Shown: positions 1 through 10,611, numbered from the stretch's first letter. The stretch is 64,000 nt of DNA from Halarcobacter sp. (GCA_030145305.1 JAQYVX010000011.1:62001-126000); one strand, 5' to 3'. The notes: generated by a model from the letters alone, not told the origin. Made by a program: numbers and translations.

Positions 1-258
1 TAAAATAACAAAAGCATCGGCTTCTTCTATGTCATCTAATTCATCATTTAATTCATCTTTTATTACACACTTTGCAGGTATATCGCCTTTTTTCTGCGTA
101 CAGCATCTACATTGAGTACATCTAGCAATTTGCATTTCACTAATTTTTGTTCTATGATTTTCAATTCCTAAGGAAGTAAAATATGCACTTAAAAAATCTA
201 TTATTTCATTCATTTCATTATGATATTTTTCTACACAATCTATAAATCTTATGACCAT
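1..258 (-). CDS. Flavodoxin-like iron-sulfur flavoprotein / NAD(P)H oxidoreductase, 3' end outside window
   Basis: An open frame of 86 codons runs from an ATG at 258 to the window edge, so the gene is partial. A good ribosome site (TAAGGA) lies just upstream of this ATG. The protein has a cysteine cluster (RCTQCRCCTQ) followed by CVIKDELNDELDDIEEADAFVIL-like spacing, the pattern seen in FMN-binding iron-sulfur flavoproteins, where Cys-rich motifs bind a cluster and the following Asp/Glu helix leads into the flavodoxin fold. The usual first strand with GSPR is not obvious at the N terminus. Function is inferred from family resemblance; substrate unknown. It is divergent from the mqnD-like gene. 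Confidence 0.6.
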   Translation of the reverse strand, partial: MVIRFIDCVEKYHNEMNEIIDFLSAYFTSLGIENHRTKISEMQIARCTQCRCCTQKKGDIPAKCVIKDELNDELDDIEEADAFVIL

Positions 259-415
259 TGTTAGTCCTTAAATATATATGTATAAAATTTTAACATAAGT
301 ATGTAAATTTTATGCGAAGATATTGAGAAAAAAGCGCTAAGAGATAAACTAAACTAAAAGTAATTGATAACTTGTTACAATCCCATACAAATTTTAAAAA
401 TTATAAGGAAATCCC

Positions 416-1279
416 TTGAAAACTATAAGTGTTGCACACTCTCCTGATGCTGATGATATTTTTATGTATTATGCAATTAAATTTGGCTGGGTTACATCAA
501 ATGATGCCATTTTTACAAATATAGCAGACGATATTGAAACTTTAAATAAAGCCACATTAAAAGGCGAATACGACATTTGTGCTATCTCTTTTGCTTTGTA
601 TCCTTTTGTAAAAGATGATTATGCTTTGCTTAAAACTGCTGTTTCATTTGGTGAAGGTTATGGACCTAAGCTTATAAAAAGAAAAGGAACAAAACTAAAA
701 AGAAATTTTAAAGTTGCACTTAGTGGTGAGTTTACTACAAATGGATTGCTTTTTAAAATAGCTTATCCTGAAGCTAGAATTACTTATATGAACTTTTTAG
801 ATATTGAAAAAGCAGTTATTGACGGAGTTGTTGATGCTGGAGTTTTAATTCATGAATCAATTTTATCTTTTGATGATGAGCTTGAAGTAGAACGAGAAAT
901 ATGGGATATTTGGGTTGAACTTAGTGGTGGAGATTTACCTTTACCTTTAGGTGGAATGTGCATAAGACGTTCAATTCCTCTTCATAGTGCAATTGATTAT
1001 GAAAATACATTAATTAAAGCTGTTGATGTAGCAAATAAAAATAGAAAAGTCTTAGCTCCTATGCTTTTAGAAAAAGGACTTATTAGAGTCGATGCTGCAA
1101 CTTTAGATACCTATTTAGATCTTTATGCAAATGATAATTCTGTAAAGTTAAGTGAAATTCAATATAAAGCTTTAGATAAATTATTTGAACTTGGATATAA
1201 AAATGGTTTTTATGAAAACTTAGTTCGAGCAAAAGATTTTTTAATACCTGAAGAATACGAGGAATTACGAGCAAAGTGA
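416..1279 (+). CDS. mqnD: MqnD-like 1,4-dihydroxy-6-naphthoate synthase (futalosine menaquinone pathway)
   Basis: This 287-residue protein opens with AHSPDADDIFMYYAI, the N-terminal signature of the MqnA/MqnD family of periplasmic-binding-like folds. In the futalosine pathway MqnD cleaves cyclic dehypoxanthinylfutalosine to dihydroxynaphthoate in the cytoplasm; Campylobacterota use this route. The LPLPLGGMCIRR segment (about residues 180-191) fits MqnD better than the chorismate dehydratase MqnA. The start is TTG at 416, with AAGGA eight bases upstream; no in-frame ATG gives the conserved N terminus. Its stop overlaps the murB start by 4 nt, so the two are probably co-transcribed. MqnA/MqnD separation is by motif memory, so the exact enzyme step is less sure than the family. 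Confidence 0.75.
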   Translation: MKTISVAHSPDADDIFMYYAIKFGWVTSNDAIFTNIADDIETLNKATLKGEYDICAISFALYPFVKDDYALLKTAVSFGEGYGPKLIKRKGTKLKRNFKVALSGEFTTNGLLFKIAYPEARITYMNFLDIEKAVIDGVVDAGVLIHESILSFDDELEVEREIWDIWVELSGGDLPLPLGGMCIRRSIPLHSAIDYENTLIKAVDVANKNRKVLAPMLLEKGLIRVDAATLDTYLDLYANDNSVKLSEIQYKALDKLFELGYKNGFYENLVRAKDFLIPEEYEELRAK

Positions 1280-2073
1280 GTTTAGAAAACAAGCTTGAAA
1301 ATAGCTATAAAACAATAGACTTTTCAAAATATTCATCTATAAAAATAGGGCCAATAGCACAAATAAAAGTAATAAATGAAATTGGTGATTATAGAGATTT
1401 TCAAATAATTGGACGAGCTAATAATCTTCTTATTTCAGATAATCACCCAAATTTTGCAATTTTGGGTGAAGCTTTTAATTATATAAAAGAAAAAGATGGT
1501 AAGTTGTATGTTGGATGTGCTACAACTTCAGGAAAACTTTTAACATATGCACGAAAAAATAATATAGCAGATTTAGAATTTTTGGCAAAACTTCCCGGAA
1601 ATATTGGAGGTTTAGTTAAAATGAATGCAGGTTTAAAATCTTGGGAAATTTTTAACTATATAGATAAAATCAAAACAAAAGATGCATATATAAAAAAAGA
1701 AGATATAAACTACTCATATAGAGAAACAAAAATAGATACTATAGTTTATGAAGTGGTTTTTAATATAGAATATGGTTTTTCAAAAGAAAAATTAAAAGAA
1801 TTTAATAAAATGCGAGATAATCAACCTCAAACTCCTAGTGCTGGGTCTTGTTTTAAAAATCCAAAAGGTGATTTTGCAGGTAGATTAATAGAAGAGGTTG
1901 GTTTAAAAGGTTTTAAAAAAGGTGATATGTCTTTTAGTGAAGTACATTCAAATTTTTTAGTTAATCATGGACAGGGCAAGTTCCAAGATGCAATATACCT
2001 AATAAATTTAGCTAAAAATAAAATAAAAGAGAAGTTTAATATAGAGATACAAGAAGAAATAGTAATTTTCTAA
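1276..2073 (+). CDS. murB: UDP-N-acetylenolpyruvoylglucosamine reductase MurB
   Basis: MurB reduces UDP-GlcNAc-enolpyruvate to UDP-MurNAc with NADPH and FAD in the cytoplasm, an early peptidoglycan step. The 265-residue protein shows the FAD-binding GRANNLLISD segment (about 46-55), LPGNIGGLVKMNAG (about 107-120), the YRETK motif, and PSAGSCFKNP with the catalytic serine proton donor. A C-terminal SEVHSNFLVN segment and a final acidic patch (IQEEIVIF) complete the active site. The short length matches compact epsilon-type MurB. The start is GTG at 1276, overlapping the previous stop by 4 nt (translational coupling). Confidence 0.95.
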   Translation: MSLENKLENSYKTIDFSKYSSIKIGPIAQIKVINEIGDYRDFQIIGRANNLLISDNHPNFAILGEAFNYIKEKDGKLYVGCATTSGKLLTYARKNNIADLEFLAKLPGNIGGLVKMNAGLKSWEIFNYIDKIKTKDAYIKKEDINYSYRETKIDTIVYEVVFNIEYGFSKEKLKEFNKMRDNQPQTPSAGSCFKNPKGDFAGRLIEEVGLKGFKKGDMSFSEVHSNFLVNHGQGKFQDAIYLINLAKNKIKEKFNIEIQEEIVIF

Positions 2074-2097
2074 AATTAATTGCTTTTAATTTTTTTA

Positions 2098-2106
2098 TGT
2101 TAAAAT
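2098..2106 (+). promoter_or_regulatory. Extended -10 promoter for topA
   Basis: TGTTAAAAT is a TGn-extended -10 box. The expected transcript start is near 2113, giving a leader of about 38 nt before the topA GTG at 2151. The box covers the ATG at 2097, which would therefore not be transcribed; this supports the GTG start. Confidence 0.5.
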
Positions 2107-2150
2107 TCGCAATCGTAAAAAATCTGGTTAATAGTGGAGCAATAAATATA

Positions 2151-4532
2151 GTGAAAAATTTAGTAATAGTAGAGTCCCCTGCAAAAGCAAAAACAATATC
2201 AAAATTCTTAGGTAAAGATTATACAGTAATGGCCTCAATGGGACATGTAAGAGATTTACCAAAATCAAAACTTGGCTTTGACCCAGATAATAATTTTGAA
2301 CCCAAATATATTGTTTCAACAGATAAGAAAAAAGTTATAACAGATTTAAAAAAACAAATTAATAAAGATACTACTATTTACCTAGCTGCCGATGAGGATA
2401 GGGAGGGTGAGGCAATTGCATGGCACCTAATTCCCGCACTAAAAATCGAAAAAAATCCACTAAAAAGAATTGTCTTCCACGAAATTACAAAAGATGCTAT
2501 TTTAGAAGCTATTAATAATCCAAGAGAAGTAAATCAACACCTAGTAGATGCCCAACAAGCAAGAAGAATACTTGATAGGGCAGTTGGATATGAACTTTCT
2601 CCTTTATTATGGAAAAAAGTAAGATATGGACTTAGTGCCGGAAGAGTTCAAAGTGTTGCTGTTCGAATTGTTGTTGATAGAGAGCTTGAAATTAGAGCTT
2701 TTATTCCAGAAGAATTTTGGAAAATAAAAGCAGATTTTATAAATCCAGAATTAAAAGCTGAATTAGCAAAAATTGATGGAAAAGCAAAAAAAGTAAAAAA
2801 TGAAGACCAAGCAAAAGAGATTGAAGCTTCAATAAATCAAGGTGATTTTACTTTAGATGATATTGAAGAAAAAGATTCAAATAGAAATCCAGCAGCTCCA
2901 TTTACTACTTCTACTTTACAACAAGAAGCCAGTAGAAAACTTGGATATTCTGTTAAACAGACTATGATTATTGCTCAACAATTATATGAAGGAAATGTTG
3001 GAAATATTCCAAATCATACAGGTGGTTTAATCACATATATGAGAACTGACTCATTAAATCTTTCAAAAGTAGCTACAAGTGCTGCTAAAGAAGTAATAGA
3101 AACTGAGTATGGAAAAGAATATTCTTTAGCAAAACCAAGAGTTTATAAATCAAAAGCAAAAGGAGCTCAGGAGGCTCACGAAGCAATTAGACCTGTAAAC
3201 TTAGCATTAAAACCAGCTGATATAAGAGCTTATGTTGATAATTCACAATATAAACTTTATTCACTTATTTGGAAAAGAACATTAGCAACACAAATGCAAG
3301 CTGCAAAAATTGCAAATACTACTTATAAAATTGCTGCTGGAAAAAATAAAGAGTTTGAATTTCAAGTAAAAGGTCAAAGAATTATTTTTGCTGGATTTAT
3401 GAAAGCATATACAGAAGGAAGTGATAATCCTGAATCTGCACTTGATAGTACAGAAAAGATTTTACCAACTATTAAAGTAGGAACTATTTTAAATCTTGAA
3501 AATTTAGATTTAGAGCAAAACTTTACAAAACCACCAGCACGTTACACAGAAGCTTCACTTGTAAAAAAACTTGAATCAGAAGGAATAGGAAGACCATCAA
3601 CTTATGCTCCTACTATTTCAACAATTCAAGCAAGAGAATATGTGATAAAAACTGAAGATAAAAAACTCGCTCCCACTCCAACAGGTGAGATTGTAAATAG
3701 TTTTTTAGTTGACCATTTTCCAGGTATTGTAGATTTAGGTTTTACAGCACGTGTTGAAGAAGAGTTTGATGATATTGCAGATGGAAAAATTGCTTGGCAA
3801 CAAGTTATGCAAGATTTTTATGGAGATTTCAAAAAAACAATTACTGAAAAAGAAGAGAGTGTTAAAAAAGAGGATTATCTTCAAATTAGAGAGATGGGAA
3901 TTGACCCTAAAAGTGGGAAACCTATGAGTGCTAGAGTTGGAAGATTTGGACCATTTGTTCAAATTGGAACAAAAGATGATGAAGAAAAACCTAAATTTGT
4001 AGCAATTCCTGAGCATTTAAATATGGATACAATTACAATGGACGAGGCACAATTCTTGTTTACACTTCCTAGAGTTGTAGGACAAGATTCTAATGGTGAT
4101 GATATAAAAGCAAATATTGGAAGATTTGGTCCATATTTACAAATAAAAACAAACTACTTTTCACTTAAAACAGATGATCCTTATACCATTGAATTACCAC
4201 GAGCTTTAGAAGTAATCAAAGAAATAAGTGAAGCAAAAGCTAAAGCTACAATCAAAACATTTGAAAAAGAAAAAATCCAAGTTTTAATTGGACAATATGG
4301 GGCTTATATTAAGCAAGGAAGAAAAAACTATAAAATACCAAAAGGTATAGAAGCTGAAGATTTAACTTTAGAACAGACTTTAGAAATTATTGAAAAAGAT
4401 CCAAAATCTAAAGGAGGTGCTAAAAAAGCACCAAGTAAGAAAGCTACACCAAAAAGAAAACCAGCTGCTAAAAAAACTGTGGCAAAAAAGCCTGCAACTA
4501 AAAAGCCAGCTGCTAAAAAAACTACAAAATAA
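2151..4532 (+). CDS. topA: DNA topoisomerase I (type IA) with lysine-rich tail
   Basis: TopA relaxes negative supercoils by single-strand passage. The 793-residue protein starts MKNLVIVESPAKAKTI and carries the Toprim acidic motif AADEDREGEAIAWHL (about residue 80) and the catalytic tyrosine Y296 in GLITYMRTDS. C-terminal Toprim-linked repeats appear as GRFGPFVQIG, GRFGPYLQIK and GQYGAYIKQG. There are no four-cysteine zinc fingers; instead the last 35 or so residues are almost all Lys, Ala, Pro and Thr. The GTG start at 2151 has GGAG upstream and gives the canonical N terminus; an in-frame ATG at 2097 lies in the promoter. The phosphoesterase gene follows after 3 nt. Confidence 0.95.
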   Translation: MKNLVIVESPAKAKTISKFLGKDYTVMASMGHVRDLPKSKLGFDPDNNFEPKYIVSTDKKKVITDLKKQINKDTTIYLAADEDREGEAIAWHLIPALKIEKNPLKRIVFHEITKDAILEAINNPREVNQHLVDAQQARRILDRAVGYELSPLLWKKVRYGLSAGRVQSVAVRIVVDRELEIRAFIPEEFWKIKADFINPELKAELAKIDGKAKKVKNEDQAKEIEASINQGDFTLDDIEEKDSNRNPAAPFTTSTLQQEASRKLGYSVKQTMIIAQQLYEGNVGNIPNHTGGLITYMRTDSLNLSKVATSAAKEVIETEYGKEYSLAKPRVYKSKAKGAQEAHEAIRPVNLALKPADIRAYVDNSQYKLYSLIWKRTLATQMQAAKIANTTYKIAAGKNKEFEFQVKGQRIIFAGFMKAYTEGSDNPESALDSTEKILPTIKVGTILNLENLDLEQNFTKPPARYTEASLVKKLESEGIGRPSTYAPTISTIQAREYVIKTEDKKLAPTPTGEIVNSFLVDHFPGIVDLGFTARVEEEFDDIADGKIAWQQVMQDFYGDFKKTITEKEESVKKEDYLQIREMGIDPKSGKPMSARVGRFGPFVQIGTKDDEEKPKFVAIPEHLNMDTITMDEAQFLFTLPRVVGQDSNGDDIKANIGRFGPYLQIKTNYFSLKTDDPYTIELPRALEVIKEISEAKAKATIKTFEKEKIQVLIGQYGAYIKQGRKNYKIPKGIEAEDLTLEQTLEIIEKDPKSKGGAKKAPSKKATPKRKPAAKKTVAKKPATKKPAAKKTTK

Positions 4533-4535
4533 GAT

Positions 4536-5051
4536 ATGAAAATAGGAATTTTGTCAGATAGTCACTTTAAAAGTGACTATACTAAAGAGGTAATTGATTT
4601 ACTAAAAGCAAAGGGAAGTGAATATCTAATTCATGCAGGCGATTTATGTATGGAAGAAAATTTAAAACATTTAGAAAAATCAGGTTTGATTTATGTAAGT
4701 GTTTTTGGAAATAATGATATGTCACTAATTCCTTTATCAAATAAATATAAAATCAAGCAAGAGCCTTATTTTTTTAAGATAAAAGAGACTACTTTTAAAT
4801 TAATGCATTTACCTTACTATATGACAGGTGATTGCGATGTTGTAATTTCGGGACATACGCATATTTTTGAATCAGAATATAACAATGGAACATTGTTTAT
4901 AAATCCTGGAGAAGTATGTGCTAGAGAGAAGCCTAAGATTGAGTGTGTATTGTTAGAAATTAATGATAATGAGTATATAATTAATTATTATTCAAGAAAT
5001 ATAAATGAAAAAGAATTTGTAAAAAAAGAGATAAAATATGAACGAAAATAA
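4536..5051 (+). CDS. YfcE/MJ0936-type metallophosphoesterase
   Basis: A 171-residue single-domain calcineurin-like phosphoesterase. Metal ligands are visible as SDSH (residues 7-10), HAGD, FGNND and GHTH, in the right order and spacing for the YfcE family, which hydrolyses phosphodiesters with Mn or similar metals. LMHLPY stands where many relatives have a His-Gly pair. There is no signal peptide, so it should be cytoplasmic. The gene starts 3 nt after topA and overlaps bioB by 14 nt. The natural substrate cannot be told from sequence. Confidence 0.85.
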   Translation: MKIGILSDSHFKSDYTKEVIDLLKAKGSEYLIHAGDLCMEENLKHLEKSGLIYVSVFGNNDMSLIPLSNKYKIKQEPYFFKIKETTFKLMHLPYYMTGDCDVVISGHTHIFESEYNNGTLFINPGEVCAREKPKIECVLLEINDNEYIINYYSRNINEKEFVKKEIKYERK

Positions 5052-5889
5052 AAATATTTTTTTATGTGCTATTTCAAATATTGAAAGTGGTACATGTAAT
5101 GAAGATTGTAAATTTTGTACACAAAGTGTAAAGTATAAAGCAGATATTCAAAGATATAAAACAAAAGAAATAGAACAAATTGTAAAAGAAGCTAAGATTG
5201 CAAGAGAAAACGGTGCTAATGGCTTTTGTTTAGTAACAGCAGGGAAAGGTTTAACAGATAAGAGATTGGCTTTTGTTTGCGAAGCTGCGCGTGCTGTAAA
5301 GAAAGAAAATTTAGGACTAATATTAATAGCCTGTAATGGTACAGCTTCAGTTCCTCAAATTCAAACATTAAAAGAAGCTGGTATTGATGCTTATAATCAT
5401 AACTTAGAAACTGCACAAGATTATTATTCTCAAATTGTTACAACTCATACTTGGGAAGAAAGATACCAAACTTGTAAAAATGTAAAAGAGGTTGGTTTAA
5501 GACTTATCTGTGGTGGTATTTTTGGATTAGGAGAGACACAAGAACAAAGAGTTTCTATGCTTGAGTCTATTGCTTCTTTAGATCCTATGAATGTACCTTT
5601 AAACTTTTTTCATCCAAATGAAGCTTTGCCTTTGGTTAAAAATAGTATTTCAAGAGAAGAAGCTTTTGAACTAATTACACTAGCTAGAAAAATGGTTCCA
5701 AATGCAATGAAAATTATGGTTGCAGGTGGAAGAGAGTTAATGTTTGGCGAAGAGCAGTATAAAATATTTGAAAAAGGCGCTAATGCCTTTGTTATTGGAG
5801 ATTATTTAACAACTGCTGGAAAATCGCCAGCAGAAGATATAAAAGAACTAGAAAGATTAGGTTTTAAAGTACAAAGAGAAAGAAATTAA
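5038..5889 (+). CDS. bioB: Biotin synthase BioB (radical SAM)
   Basis: BioB inserts sulfur into dethiobiotin using radical SAM chemistry. The 283-residue protein has the SAM cluster motif CNEDCKFC (about residues 19-26), followed by VTAGKG, YNHNLET and the GIFGLGET loop. The NFFHPNEALPL segment and the AGGRE motif with the conserved arginine near the second [2Fe-2S] site are also present. It is somewhat shorter than E. coli BioB (346), as is usual in Campylobacterota. The ATG at 5038 lies 14 nt inside the phosphoesterase gene, so expression is probably coupled. No other biotin gene is near. Confidence 0.93.
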   Translation: MNENKNIFLCAISNIESGTCNEDCKFCTQSVKYKADIQRYKTKEIEQIVKEAKIARENGANGFCLVTAGKGLTDKRLAFVCEAARAVKKENLGLILIACNGTASVPQIQTLKEAGIDAYNHNLETAQDYYSQIVTTHTWEERYQTCKNVKEVGLRLICGGIFGLGETQEQRVSMLESIASLDPMNVPLNFFHPNEALPLVKNSISREEAFELITLARKMVPNAMKIMVAGGRELMFGEEQYKIFEKGANAFVIGDYLTTAGKSPAEDIKELERLGFKVQRERN

Positions 5890-5904
5890 GTATAGGAAAC
5901 TGCT

Positions 5905-7071
5905 GTGACTGAAGAAATATTAATAATTATCTCAATATCTTTAATAATATTTGCTTCACCACTAATCTCAAATCTTTTAAGATTGCCTACTATTGCAGTT
6001 GAAATTACACTTGGAGCTTTAGCCGCTTATTTTGCCTTTATAGTAGAGCACTCTATTTTAGAACTAGTTGCAGAACTTGGATTCTTATATTTGATGTTTC
6101 TAGCTGGACTTGAGGTAGATTTAAAAAAGTTAGTTAATATTTCAGGGAATCTTTTAAAAAAAGCAATCTTATATAATGTAATTTTATTTTCATTATCTGC
6201 TATTCTTACTTTTTATTTAGACTTAAGTCTTATCTTTATTGTGGTACTTCCTTTGATTTCAATAGGAATATTAGCTGCTTTAAAAAAAGAGTATGGAGAT
6301 GTTCCTTGGATTCAATTATCGATTACTATTGGATTAATAGGTGAAATTGTTTCGATATTTGCCTTAACTACTGTTGCAGCAGCCTTAGAGTTTGGTATAA
6401 ATTTTGAGTTTTATAAAACAATGATTTTATTTACAATTTTTCTTATTTCTATGCTTTTCCTTTATAAACTATTTCATAATCTTATTTGGTGGTATCCTGA
6501 AATAAAAGCTTACTTGATGCCTGAAGTTGATCATCAAGAACAAGATATTAGAATCTCGATGGCTATATTTTTCTTAATGATTACCGTGATGATTTATTTA
6601 CATCTAGAAGTTGCTTTTGGGGCATTTATAGCAGGGACTTTTATTACTACATTTTTTGAAGAGCATAATAAACAATTACCACATAAACTTGAACACTTTG
6701 GATTTGGTTGGCTAGTTCCTATTTTCTTTATATATGTAGGTTCTTCTTTTGAATTAGAATCAATTTTTCAAGATGGCTTAGTTTACAATGCACTTATGAT
6801 TGTATTTGCTATGATAGTAATTCGTGTTATAGCTTCAATGTTATTTGTAAAAGAAATGGGTTGGAATAGATTCTTTATTATAGGGCTTTCTCATTCTATG
6901 CCTCTAACGCTATTAATAGCCGTAGCAACGTTAGCATATCAGAATCACTCTATCACTCAGTTTTATTATTACTCATTTATCTTAGCATCTATTTTAGAAG
7001 TATTGATTGTTATGATTGCAATTAGAGTGATTTCGAATTTTATAAATTTAAACGAGAGAGCTAAAAATTAG
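5905..7071 (+). CDS. CPA2-family cation:proton antiporter, membrane domain only
   Basis: The 388-residue protein is almost entirely hydrophobic, with roughly eleven to thirteen predicted membrane spans. It carries the Na/H-exchanger LGFLYLMFLAGLEVDL segment (about residues 59-74) typical of CPA2 (KefB/GerN-like) carriers. It would exchange Na+ or K+ for H+ at the inner membrane. No C-terminal TrkA-N regulatory domain is present. The start is GTG at 5905 with AGGA upstream, 15 nt after bioB. Ion specificity is unknown. Confidence 0.85.
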   Translation: MTEEILIIISISLIIFASPLISNLLRLPTIAVEITLGALAAYFAFIVEHSILELVAELGFLYLMFLAGLEVDLKKLVNISGNLLKKAILYNVILFSLSAILTFYLDLSLIFIVVLPLISIGILAALKKEYGDVPWIQLSITIGLIGEIVSIFALTTVAAALEFGINFEFYKTMILFTIFLISMLFLYKLFHNLIWWYPEIKAYLMPEVDHQEQDIRISMAIFFLMITVMIYLHLEVAFGAFIAGTFITTFFEEHNKQLPHKLEHFGFGWLVPIFFIYVGSSFELESIFQDGLVYNALMIVFAMIVIRVIASMLFVKEMGWNRFFIIGLSHSMPLTLLIAVATLAYQNHSITQFYYYSFILASILEVLIVMIAIRVISNFINLNERAKN

Positions 7072-7087
7072 ATTAGTTTTAACTCTC
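7056..7087 (+). terminator. Rho-independent terminator at the 3' end of the antiporter gene
   Basis: GAGAGCTAAAA pairs with TTTTAACTCTC (one mismatch, 10 nt loop) and is followed by a T-rich run. The stem spans the antiporter stop codon. It lies between convergent genes. Confidence 0.5.
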
Positions 7088-7122
7088 ATTTTATTTTGTT
7101 AGTTTTTAGATATTTTTAAAGT

Positions 7123-7818
7123 TTATTCGTAGATTTTTATAATACTTACCATTTTATCATCATAAGTAACTTCATAGTTTTCTGGAATTTCAGCTAATTC
7201 TACTACAACTCTAAAGAACTTATCTTTTTTATGATTTCCAACAGCTATTTTTGGAAAATTTGTTGATTCTAAAGTTTCTCTTTTTGTGTAAAAATTTTCT
7301 TTAGCTATATAATCTAAAATAATTTTTTTCTTTCCTGGAAGTGTAATTTTTTTTGAAACTTTGTATTTTGAAAAAATATCAATTTTATCATTATCATATT
7401 CGATTTTAACAAAAGGTAAAATCTCTTTTTCATTAATTACATCAAGTCTTGGCTTTACATAAACTACTTGTTGTACTTCTACTGGTTTTTCAATAATTAC
7501 TTTTTTTACTATTGTTTTAGTTTTAGCCTCAGACTCTTTTTGAGCTTTTTCAATTATCTTTTCAACTTCTTTTTCAGTTAATGCTGGCTTCTCAGGAACA
7601 AGAGGTTTTAAAGGTTCTTCAGGATTATTCATTTTTTCATACATAGTGTCTACATATTGTTGTTCTTGTTGAAATTCTACATCATAGTTTTCATCAATTT
7701 CATTCATTTCAATAATTCTTGCAGCTTCCTCTTCATAAGCATTAGTAGGTGCAAAAGGGTTTTCTCTAGCAAATAAAATAGTAGAAAAAATAAGTAAAAA
7801 GGTAAATAAAGTTTTCAT
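7123..7818 (-). CDS. AMIN-domain secreted protein
   Basis: The 231-residue protein has a clear signal peptide (MKTLFTFLLIFSTILFA, cleavage near residue 17). An acidic, low-complexity stretch rich in Glu, Pro and Lys with coiled-coil character follows (about 25-125). The C-terminal domain (about 130-231) ends FFRVVVELAEIPENYEVTYDDKMVSIIKIYE, with the beta-strand pattern of AMIN domains. AMIN domains bind peptidoglycan and localise amidases or secretin parts to the envelope. Its start overlaps the end of the ftsB-like gene by 4 nt, downstream of eno. The exact role is unknown. Confidence 0.65.
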   Translation of the reverse strand: MKTLFTFLLIFSTILFARENPFAPTNAYEEEAARIIEMNEIDENYDVEFQQEQQYVDTMYEKMNNPEEPLKPLVPEKPALTEKEVEKIIEKAQKESEAKTKTIVKKVIIEKPVEVQQVVYVKPRLDVINEKEILPFVKIEYDNDKIDIFSKYKVSKKITLPGKKKIILDYIAKENFYTKRETLESTNFPKIAVGNHKKDKFFRVVVELAEIPENYEVTYDDKMVSIIKIYE

Positions 7819-8057
7819 TCTTCAGGCTCCAAATTTTTTAGTTCGAAATACTCTTTTTGTAAATGAGCATTGTCTTTTTGTAATCTTTTAATTTCACTTT
7901 GGAGATACTCTTTTTTATATTTTAAAGAGCTATAAACTTCTAAAGAGTTATCTCCAAAAAGAATATTTGCAACATGATAACTAAGAAATATCGTAATAGC
8001 AATAGAGAATATTGCTATTAACGAAAATTTCTTTAGTTCATGAAATTTTTCTTTCAT
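7815..8057 (-). CDS. FtsB/DivIC-like septum formation initiator
   Basis: An 80-residue bitopic protein. A short cytoplasmic N terminus is followed by one membrane helix (about residues 12-34) and then a heptad-patterned coiled coil (YKKEYLQSEIKRLQKDNAHL). This is the FtsB/DivIC architecture, a divisome linker between FtsL and FtsQ. It starts 3 nt after the eno stop; eno-ftsB linkage is also known in E. coli relatives, which supports the call. It overlaps the AMIN gene by 4 nt. Sequence identity to FtsB is low, so the name is by topology and context. Confidence 0.7.
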   Translation of the reverse strand: MKEKFHELKKFSLIAIFSIAITIFLSYHVANILFGDNSLEVYSSLKYKKEYLQSEIKRLQKDNAHLQKEYFELKNLEPEE

Positions 8058-8060
8058 AAA

Positions 8061-9335
<1,275 letters not shown>

Positions 9336-9367
9336 TTAAAGTCTCCTCTTTTGAGTAAAATTTCATT

Positions 9368-9373
9368 ATTATA
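9368..9373 (-). promoter_or_regulatory. -10 box upstream of eno
   Basis: TATAAT on the - strand, about 33 nt before the eno ATG. The expected transcript start is near 9361. No clear -35 is seen, as is common in Campylobacterota. Confidence 0.45.
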
Positions 9374-9468
9374 CTTAAAAAATTATTGTTAATTGCTTTT
9401 GTTTATAATTTTTAAATATCTTAGAAAGATATTTTATATCAAATTGGAAATTTTTTTAGTTAAAAATA

Positions 9469-9500
9469 AAAAAAGGGAGTAAATAATTACTCCCTTTTTT
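9469..9500 (-). terminator. recA rho-independent terminator
   Basis: A perfect 14 bp stem (AAAAAAGGGAGTAA / TTACTCCCTTTTTT) with a 4 nt loop lies 25 nt after the recA stop. On the - strand the stem ends in a T tract, giving a classic terminator before the eno promoter. The + strand also has a T tract. Confidence 0.85.
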
Positions 9501-9524
9501 CCTTTAATTTTAAAATTTAAATTT

Positions 9525-10559
9525 TTATTCGTCTTCAGATTCTTCTATTTCAGCTTTATTGCTATCATCATTTACACCCATTGCTTCTAAAATTCTATTT
9601 TCAATTTCAAGAGCAATTTCTGGATTTTCTTTTAAGAAGACTTTAGAGTTTTCTTTTCCTTGACCAACTTTTGCATCTTTATAAGAGAACCAAGCACCTG
9701 CTTTATCTACAATGTCAAGTTTAACACCATAATCAATAAGCTCACCTGTTTTAGAGATACCTTCTCCAAACATAATATCAAATTCAGCTATTTTAAAAGG
9801 AGCTGCAACTTTATTTTTTACAACTTTTACTTTTACTCTATTTCCTATTGAATTCTCACCTTGTTTAAGTGTTGCTATTCTTCTAATATCAAGTCTTACA
9901 GACGAGTAAAATTTAAGTGCATTTCCACCTGTTGTAGTTTCAGGGCTTCCGTATCCTGTCATTCCAATTTTCATTCTAATTTGGTTAATAAAGATAACAG
10001 TACAGTTCATTTTGTTTAAAAGACCTGTAATTTTTCTTAGAGCTTTTGACATAAGTCTAGCTTGCACCCCAACTTGCATATCATCCATATCTCCATCAAT
10101 TTCAACTTTTGGAGTAAGTGCGGCAACTGAATCGATTACTACTAAATCAACAGCACCACTTCTAATTACTGTTTCAAGAATTTCTAAAGCTTGCTCACCA
10201 TAATCAGGTTGAGAAACAAGTAAATTATCAATATCAACACCTAAGTTTCTTGCATACATTGTATCTAGAGCATGCTCTGCATCAATAAAAGCACAAACAC
10301 CACCTGCTTTTTGACATTCAGCAATTGCATGTAAAGTAAGAGTTGTCTTACCTGAAGATTCAGGTCCGTAGATTTCAATAACTCTACCTTGTGGAAGTCC
10401 TCCTACACCAAGTGCTAAATCAAGCCCTAAAGAACCTGTTGAAATTGTTTCTGTTGGAACAACTTCTTTATCTCCTAGTCTAATCAAAGTACCTTTACCA
10501 AAAGTTTTATCGATTTGTTTAATTGCTAAGTCAAGTGATTTTTTTTGATTTTCATTCAT
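9525..10559 (-). CDS. recA: Recombinase RecA
   Basis: RecA forms ATP-dependent filaments on single-stranded DNA for strand exchange. The 344-residue protein has the Walker A motif GPESSGKTT (about residues 65-73), Walker [13 protein letters not shown], the L1 region with [10 protein letters not shown], and [22 protein letters not shown] leading into L2. The C terminus is acidic (ESEDE), as usual. The ATG at 10559 has AGGA upstream. It is monocistronic, with its own promoter and terminator. I see no SOS box. Confidence 0.98.
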   Translation of the reverse strand: MNENQKKSLDLAIKQIDKTFGKGTLIRLGDKEVVPTETISTGSLGLDLALGVGGLPQGRVIEIYGPESSGKTTLTLHAIAECQKAGGVCAFIDAEHALDTMYARNLGVDIDNLLVSQPDYGEQALEILETVIRSGAVDLVVIDSVAALTPKVEIDGDMDDMQVGVQARLMSKALRKITGLLNKMNCTVIFINQIRMKIGMTGYGSPETTTGGNALKFYSSVRLDIRRIATLKQGENSIGNRVKVKVVKNKVAAPFKIAEFDIMFGEGISKTGELIDYGVKLDIVDKAGAWFSYKDAKVGQGKENSKVFLKENPEIALEIENRILEAMGVNDDSNKAEIEESEDE

Positions 10560-10611
10560 TTTGTTTGTTCCTATTTATGTATCTATTTTTTATTTCTTTT
10601 GTTATGTTGGA

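Noticed and set aside
2097-2150. ATG start for topA at 2097
   Set aside because: It is inside an extended -10 box and adds residues not found in TopA; GTG 2151 gives MKNLVIVESPAK.
4410-4532. Tandem-looking repeats at the end of topA as a DNA repeat element
   Set aside because: They are codon-level repeats of a Lys/Ala/Pro tail, not a mobile or CRISPR-type array.
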